A stretch of 64,000 bases of DNA from Portulaca oleracea (lineage: Eukaryota > Streptophyta > Magnoliopsida > Caryophyllales > Portulacaceae): assembly GCA_029582165.1 (NCBI GenBank), contig CM055886.1:25420669-25484668 (forward strand). Reading direction: 5' to 3'. Under the pieces are notes generated by a model. It was not told the DNA's origin. It ran no database searches and saw only the letters and a list, made by a program, of their open reading frames with translations. Position numbers and translations under genes: made by a program. Shown in pieces: positions 58,442 to 64,000 of this stretch (positions are counted from its first letter, which is position 1; every line of letters starts with the position of its first letter).

Positions 58442-59366
58442 ACAACCATCAAAGGCCGCATATACTATAAAGCATGCGCCATTTTGGGTTCGGGTTTATG
58501 ATCCACCGTTCAAAGGCCGGAACGAGAGGCACATAAAGGCTTTGGCAGAACACCTTGGGATCCTGATGAAGATAGATGAGTCTGAAAAGGCAAGTTGGGA
58601 AAAATCCTTGCCATTCCGTGTCATGATGGATCTCAGAGAGCCGTTTCCCCAGGCGATCTCTATAGAAACAAAGGAGGGGAGACAAATGATGTTGCAGGTG
58701 AAGTATGGAAGATTTCCTAAATACCTATGATATGTTTCTTTTGCAAAAAACTAGGACACAATGAGAAGGATTGTACACAAAAGGAGGAGACGGACGGTGG
58801 GGCGACACTAAAATACGGTGAATGGATGAGGGTGTCGGCATGGTATGTGAGGCGGGGGCTTAGCACAATTCATGATAAGAACCAATCACATACGACAAGG
58901 AGATTGGTCTTTCAGCCGCAAAGGAAAAAATAGGAGCATGAAGAACCAAGTGTGGAGGAGGAAGCGAAGAGTTTGGGGAGAATAAATGTGAATGACAGTA
59001 ACAATAAAAGAATAGGCGAGGAGGAGGAAGAGACCCATAGGGACTCGATAGTAGTACATGGGAGAAGGATGGAGGGAGAAAAGTACAAAGGGCAAGATGA
59101 GAGGGGAGCAACTGGGATAGAAGACATGGCTGTAGGGAAGAATGCAACCCCAAAAAATTCATACATGGGCAAGTGGAAGAGAATTGTGAGAGCCACGAAT
59201 GAACACACAGCTACTATGTTACCAAGGTGGGTAAAAAACGCGAGGTGGAAGGACCATATCCCATGTATGAAGAAAGGGGGAAAAAACCAAGAAATGGGAT
59301 GGATGATGTACCAATGGATACCAACAAAACAGAAGCGGAGGCTGATTTCCAGCCCCACAAACAAAA
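58442..59366 (+). pseudogene. LINE ORF1, partial and frameshifted
   Basis: An RNA-binding ORF1 protein. The frame from 58460 gives WVRVYDPPFKGRNERHIKAL and PFRVMMDLREPFPQ, the end of the DUF4283-like domain. After a frameshift at about 58728 comes the knuckle CFFCKKLGHNEKDC (C-x2-C-x4-H-x4-C). A charged tail continues in a further frame (58952-59428). The start is missing. Confidence 0.8.
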
Positions 59367-60090
59367 ATGAAAACGTTGGTTTGGAATTGCCGTGGGCTTG
59401 GGAACCCACGTGCAGTTCGAGGTGTTAAGCGCCTCGTTGTGTTTGAAGGTCTCAATATCATTTTTCTATGTGAAACAAAACTAAAAGAATGGGAGATATC
59501 ACCTCTGCGATCGCACTTGAATATGGAGAATGGGGTTTATGTGAGTTGTAGTGGGGAGGCAAAATCTAGAAAAGGAGGTTTGACACTATTTTGGAAGAGC
59601 ACAGTAACTGTTGACTTAGTGTCGACATCCCAGAACCATATTGACGTAGTATGTGAGGAAGAAATGCCGGGAAGACGCTGGAGATTTTCGGGTGTCTATG
59701 GGTTCTCGACCGAAGTAGATAAAGAAAAACATGGGAGCTCCTAAAGGACTTGAAGGGAGAAGAGGGGATGCTATGGCTATGTGGAGGAGATTTCAACCAT
59801 ATTATGAAGCATGAGGAAAAGCGCGTGGGGGGGGGGGGGGGAATCAAAAGACGGACAGAGAAGTGGACGATTTTTTTTAAAGTGTTGGAGGAATGTGGGT
59901 TGTACGACATGGGGTGGGAGGGTCACCAGTTCACGTGAATGGAAATGGGCGGGAGGAGAACGAAAACGTGCAAGAGAGGCTTGATAGGTTCGTTGGGAAT
60001 CAAGCTTGGCTGCGGTTTCATACATGGAACCAGGTGATACATCTCCATAAAAGGCGGTCGGACCACCTTCCGGTGCTGCTCCACAGTTTC
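59367..60090 (+). pseudogene. LINE ORF2 endonuclease domain
   Basis: Starts ATG at 59367 with KTLVWNCRGLGNPRAV, the hallmark of plant L1 AP-like endonucleases, followed by IIFLCETKL and GGLTLFWK. Frameshifted at about 59735 (then GGDFNHIMKHEEK) and again at 59936. RLDRFVGN and RRSDHLPVLL, near the catalytic His, follow. A 15-base G run at 59827 is a likely slippage site and breaks the frame. The domain nicks target DNA. Confidence 0.88.
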
Positions 60091-61760
60091 TCGCATAGGG
60101 AGAATTCTCAGGAAAACCTCAGAAAGGCTCGCCCGTGTCGATTTGAAAAAATATGGCTGAATGAGGAGCAATGCAAGCTGGTCATGGAGAATGCATGGGA
60201 GGAGGGAAGAACACTGAATATAGCGGATAGACTCAAGAATTGTTGCAAAAAGGCGAAGAAGATGTTGGGTCGTGACATGCGGCAAATGAAGGAGGAGGTA
60301 AATGGGCTCAAAAAACATATTGAAGTGGTCCATAAGAAGGAGCCCACGAGTGCCAACATTGCTGATCTTAGAAACCTTGTGGACTCCCTAGACCGATTGG
60401 AGGGGATTGAGGAAGGGTATTGGGCACAGCGGAGTAGACAAAATTGGCTTCGGTATGGCGAAAAGAACACAACTTTTTTCCATGAAAAAGCCAACCAGCG
60501 CCGAAGGAGAAACCAAATCTCTCACATAAAGGATGAAAGGGGGGAATGGAGGGAGAAGGAAAATGAGGTGGAGGAGGTGTTTGTAAGGTACTTTGAACAC
60601 ATTTTCTCTTTTCAAGAGCTGGTGGATGCAAACACGGTTGGCAACCTTGTTAAGCCTAGAGTCACCGAGCAAATGAACTCGCAGCTGAGGAGGCCCTACA
60701 TAGGAGAGGAGATCACAACAACTCTACACCAAATGCACCCCACAAAAGCCCCCGGGCATGATGGTATGTCGACTATTTTTTCTAAAAATTTTGGCATATA
60801 GTGGGTGACGATATTATTTCCTTTGTGCTTAGTGTGCTTAATGATGGTCAATCCCCTGAACATATAAACCAAACTTTTGTCGCTCTCAACCTTAAATGCT
60901 TTGCAATGTAATCTATAAGTTGATCTCAAAAACCATTGCAAACGGAATAAAGCTTATCCTTCCTTGTGTGATACACAAATCCCAAAGTGCTTTTGTCTCG
61001 GGAAGGCCAATCACGGATAATGTCCACGTGGCCTTCGAGCACTTCCATTATCTAAAGAAAAGACCAAAAAATGTGAAGAAGGGGCACATGGCTTTAAAAT
61101 GTGACATGAGCAAAGCGTATGATCGGGTTGAATGGGTCTTTATTGAAAGGATGATTCATGCATTAGGCTTTGATGATTCATGCACCCAGCTGATTATGAG
61201 ATGCATTTCCATTGTACGATACCAAGTGCTTGTAAATGGAAAACTCTTTAATGTGATCTCACCTCAACAGGGTCTCCGCCAAGGAGACCTGATATCATCT
61301 TACTTGTTTCTGATATGTGCAGAGGGACTTTCCGCCATCATTCGAGACAGGGAAGAGAGGAAATGTATCCATGGGATAAAGGTGGCCCGAACAACACTGA
61401 TGGTGACACATCTTTTCTTTACTGACGATAGCCTCATGTTTGTGCGAGCAACAGAAGAGGAGGCAATGGAAGTATTGGAGATGTTGAGAATCTATGAACT
61501 AGCGTCCGGACAAAAGATCAATGTGGAAAAGTTAGAAGTTTCCTATGGCCGAAATGTGAGCGAACACAAGAAGAATACTCTCCAAGCGAGACTGGGTTTT
61601 AAGCGGTGGAAACACATGAACGCTATCTAGGACTGCCCATGTTCATCGGGTGGTTGAAGAAAGATTTTTTTTAGGCTGTCCAAGATCGGGTCTGGAAGAA
61701 GTCGAAGAGGTGGAAGGAACAACATCTCTCCAAGGCGTGGAATGAAGTCCTCATAAAATC
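60091..61760 (+). pseudogene. LINE ORF2 reverse transcriptase domain
   Basis: Order of motifs: HPTKAPGHDGMSTIFSKNF, then a broken piece, YKLISKTIANGIKLILP, QSAFVSGRPITDNV, ALKCDMSKAYDRVEW (first Asp), PQQGLRQGDLISSYLF and FFTDDSLMF. Thr replaces the usual Ala of FADD, leaving both catalytic Asp intact. GQKINVEK follows. Frame breaks occur at 60801 and 61630. Confidence 0.9.
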
Positions 61761-61761
61761 A

Positions 61762-62880
61762 ATGCCCCAAGCAATCCCTACCTATGCTATGCAATGCTTT
61801 GAGCTACCCCTATCGATTAGTAAGTCCATGGAGAAGCACTGTAGGCGGTTTTGGTGGGGAAAAGGTAACGACAGTGGCAGAATCAATTGGGTGGCATGGG
61901 ATAAAATGTATACAAGAAAAGGAAGTGAAGGAGTGGGATTTCGTAAGTTTCACCTGTTCAACAAAGCTCGCCTAGCCAAACAAGCTTGGAGACTAACCCA
62001 AAACCAAGACTCGTTTGCGGCCCGAGTACTGATGGCCCGATATTGTCCAAAGGTGGACTTTTGGCCAGCAAAAGTGGGTCATTAACCGAATCATACATGG
62101 AGGAGCATTGTGGGGGGCGAGAGAACTCATTGTTAAAGGGGCAACATGGTGCATCGGATACGGAAGGAAGGTGCGAATATGGAAGTATAGCTGGTTGCCG
62201 ATAACAAATGGAGGTAAAGTCACCACAGACCTGACATGCTTGGATGAAAATGCCTGTGTAGCCGAGCTTATAACCATGAAGAAGGTGAGTGGAAGGATGA
62301 GCTCCTAAGGGCGTGCTTCTCAGATCGAGTACAAAGAGAGATCAAATCAATACCTCTGAGCATGATGGCGAATCCGGATAAGTTGGTATGGAGGTTGACA
62401 CGAAATGGGGAGTTCACTGTCAAATTAGCGTACCGGTTGGCGGAGGCAATAGAGAGAGAAAAAAGGGGAGATGGTGGGTCGGGATCATGGGACAATGACG
62501 AAGTGGGGAGGGTGTTTTGGCGCATGGAAGCACTACCTAGAGCGAAACATTGTATGTGTGAGGAGAGCACGGAGGGATGCGTTGCCCACAAAAGTGAGTC
62601 TGGTAACGCGAGGAATAGAGGTCGACCCGGTTTGTCAAACATGTGGAGCAGGTATAAAAACAAATAACCATGTGTTCCTTGATTGTGTCGTTGCAAAACT
62701 AACCTGGAAATGTAGTGTCTTCCGCATTGAGATGGATAGAAGAGAATGGGAGGATTTTGGGAGATGGGCGGAAGAATGACTAAAGGAGATGGAAGTAGAA
62801 TACATGAGCCTATTTGTCACTACGATCTGGAACATATGGCAAGAAAGGAATAGAAGGATGTTTGATGGTGAAAGAACCCT
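61762..62880 (+). pseudogene. LINE ORF2 C-terminal region with zf-RVT
   Basis: Frames show MPQAIPTYAMQCFELP, RRFWWGKG, GVGFRKFHLFNKARLAKQAWRL, ARELIVKGATW, then the zf-RVT-like region with PVCQTCGAGIKTNNHVFLDC and a final IWNIWQERNRRMF. No RNase H-like domain follows. Several frame shifts. Confidence 0.85.
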
Positions 62881-62883
62881 AGA

Positions 62884-63757
62884 GGGGGGGGGGGGGGGAA
62901 GGGTGAATAGGGTAATGAAATTTTCTGCACAATATAAACACTTAGTAAAGGACGTTAAATCTTAATCTATTTTAGATCAAGATTTAACTTGATAATTCAT
63001 AATAACTTAGAGATAAAGGACAATAAGTAATTACTAAATAACCTCCTTTATTTCAATGGAACAAAATGCGAACAATCAAGCCTAAGGTAAATGTCCTTAG
63101 GTTTACAGAAAGATGAAGTGCTTTGTAGAAGGCACTTCGAAATTGTTCTAGAAAAACACCCACCAATCTCAAACTTGGTGTAAACACAGATCGATCCTAA
63201 GTCCTTCTAGGAATCGATTACAAGAGTATAAACCAAAACCTAATTCCGTTAAGGAATCGATTACAACACTCGATCAAAATCTCACTCAAGCACAGTTTTC
63301 TCACTCGAATAGAAAACTCAATCAAAACACAGAACACTCTTCTTGCTTTGAACACCCAATTTCTTCCGTAGAATCATTTATTTTCTTTAATCTTGAGGTC
63401 TTCTATTTATGCGATTATGTGTCGATTTGTATCCGTTGAGATTGATTCTTCCCTACTTCGTTTTGATCATCTTTCCAATGGTGCGAGATTTTCCTTCCTT
63501 CTTGAGATGTCTTCTGCGAGATATGATCTGTACTTCCTTCCATTTTTCTTCACTGATTATTACCTACAATATAGATCATATAATTAGTTAGTCTGATTAG
63601 AAAATTAGATAGGAAAACGAGATACTTGCTTTTATGGAAGACTTCGCTGATTTGGTGTCTCTGTTTGTCTTTCACTTCAAAACTCCACGCCTGTCATGAA
63701 TGTCCCTGAGGTGTTATGGGTGAATGTCCTTTGGTCTGTATCAAGAGGGATTCTACA
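62884..63757 (-). mobile_element. Probable copia LTR region
   Basis: On the minus strand, CAAAAAGGGGGAGATTGTAGAATCC at 63745-63775 is the typical junction (polypurine tract then LTR start) of Sire/Tnt-like copia elements, so the LTR would begin at 63757 with TGTAGAATCC. On the other side, minus-strand CTATTCACCCTTCC plus a C run and TCTAGGGTT resembles the leader just after such LTRs. No primer site was found, so the left boundary is unsure. Confidence 0.45.
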
Positions 63758-64000
63758 ATCTCCCCCTTTTTGAGCGAAAGACAAAACCAAATACAAGCAT
63801 AGTATGCATGACAGATGATATAACAGATATAGTATGCATGGCAGATGATATAGCAGATATAGTATGCATGGCAGATGATATAGCAGATAAAGGTCATTCA
63901 TGTAGGGATTTAGCAAAAGGCAGTTTAAGTTATCTTACAGACCCTGATGAAAATAAGCTACCATACTATGCCTAGTTCTTCTCCCCCTTTTTGACTTTCA
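63758..64000 (-). mobile_element. Copia-like internal end with minisatellite
   Basis: Two CTCCCCCTTTTTGA motifs (63761-63774 and 63980-63993), read minus as TCAAAAAGGGGGAG, bracket the segment. It holds three copies of a 30 bp unit (63798-63887). No pol frame within the window. Confidence 0.45.
63798..63887. repeat. 30 bp minisatellite, three copies
   Basis: Unit TATAGTATGCATGGCAGATG plus 10 further bases, three times in a row. Copies two and three are identical and copy one has three changes. Confidence 0.93.

Larger units (their letters stand above)
58440..62880 (+). mobile_element. L1-type LINE, long but broken
   Basis: Plus-strand element with ORF1 then ORF2 in order. Family features are the ORF1 DUF4283-like end plus a CCHC_4-type knuckle, then endonuclease, reverse transcriptase and a zf-RVT region. 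The N-terminal part of ORF1 is absent, so it is 5'-truncated. It ends near 62880 before a G run. Several frameshifts and stops break it, yet the frames are long, so decay is modest. No target duplication was fixed. Confidence 0.92.

Noticed and set aside
58860..60672. Several long minus-strand frames
   Set aside because: All are antisense to the LINE ORF1/ORF2 and lack start context or domains.

Overview
The window is nuclear DNA of a flowering plant, most likely a eudicot. It holds three intron-containing protein genes of plant type with GT..AG introns: a BASIC PENTACYSTEINE factor, a group I bZIP factor and an RCC1/RCC2-like protein. The rest is a dense, nested set of plant transposable elements. 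I see no bacterial or organellar genes. Most open frames outside the three genes are broken transposon frames or chance frames. Species cannot be fixed from the sequence alone.

Layout: 1-2150 is the 5' part of a minus-strand Ty3/gypsy element (gag, primer site, LTR). 2539-10743 is a complete but decayed plus-strand Ty3/gypsy element with both LTRs, primer site and polypurine tract; its integrase is split by a 1.6 kb solo LTR (7695-9307). 10744-15500 holds an L1-type LINE fragment, the 3' end of a third gypsy element, and a Cassandra LTR carrying a 5S rRNA-like domain. 16-21.5 kb is the BPC gene. 22.1-29.1 kb has a hAT-like element, an orphan exon, a minus-strand copia element split by another solo LTR, and an RRM-LINE fragment. 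About 29.9-30.7 kb is a minus-strand cluster of three box C/D snoRNA candidates with a TATA box, telo-box and site II motifs. 31.3-35.1 kb is a row of MITEs, one split by an RTE LINE. 35.3-40.6 kb is the bZIP gene. 41-44.3 kb is repeats. 44.5-54.3 kb is the 16-exon RCC1-like gene. 55-58 kb is AT-rich with a 418 bp tandem duplication. 58.4-62.9 kb is a nearly full-length but broken L1 LINE, and the right edge is a copia-type LTR region.

Functionally, the BPC factor (GAGA binding), the bZIP factor and the RCC1-like protein with an AT-hook-like tail all point to chromatin or transcription roles, but nothing shows they are co-regulated. The snoRNA cluster is the most noteworthy non-coding locus. 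By eye its guides fit 18S and 25S rRNA, and its promoter motifs match those of plant translation-apparatus genes. Exon borders were inferred from splice signals, reading phase and family similarity; no transcript data were available.
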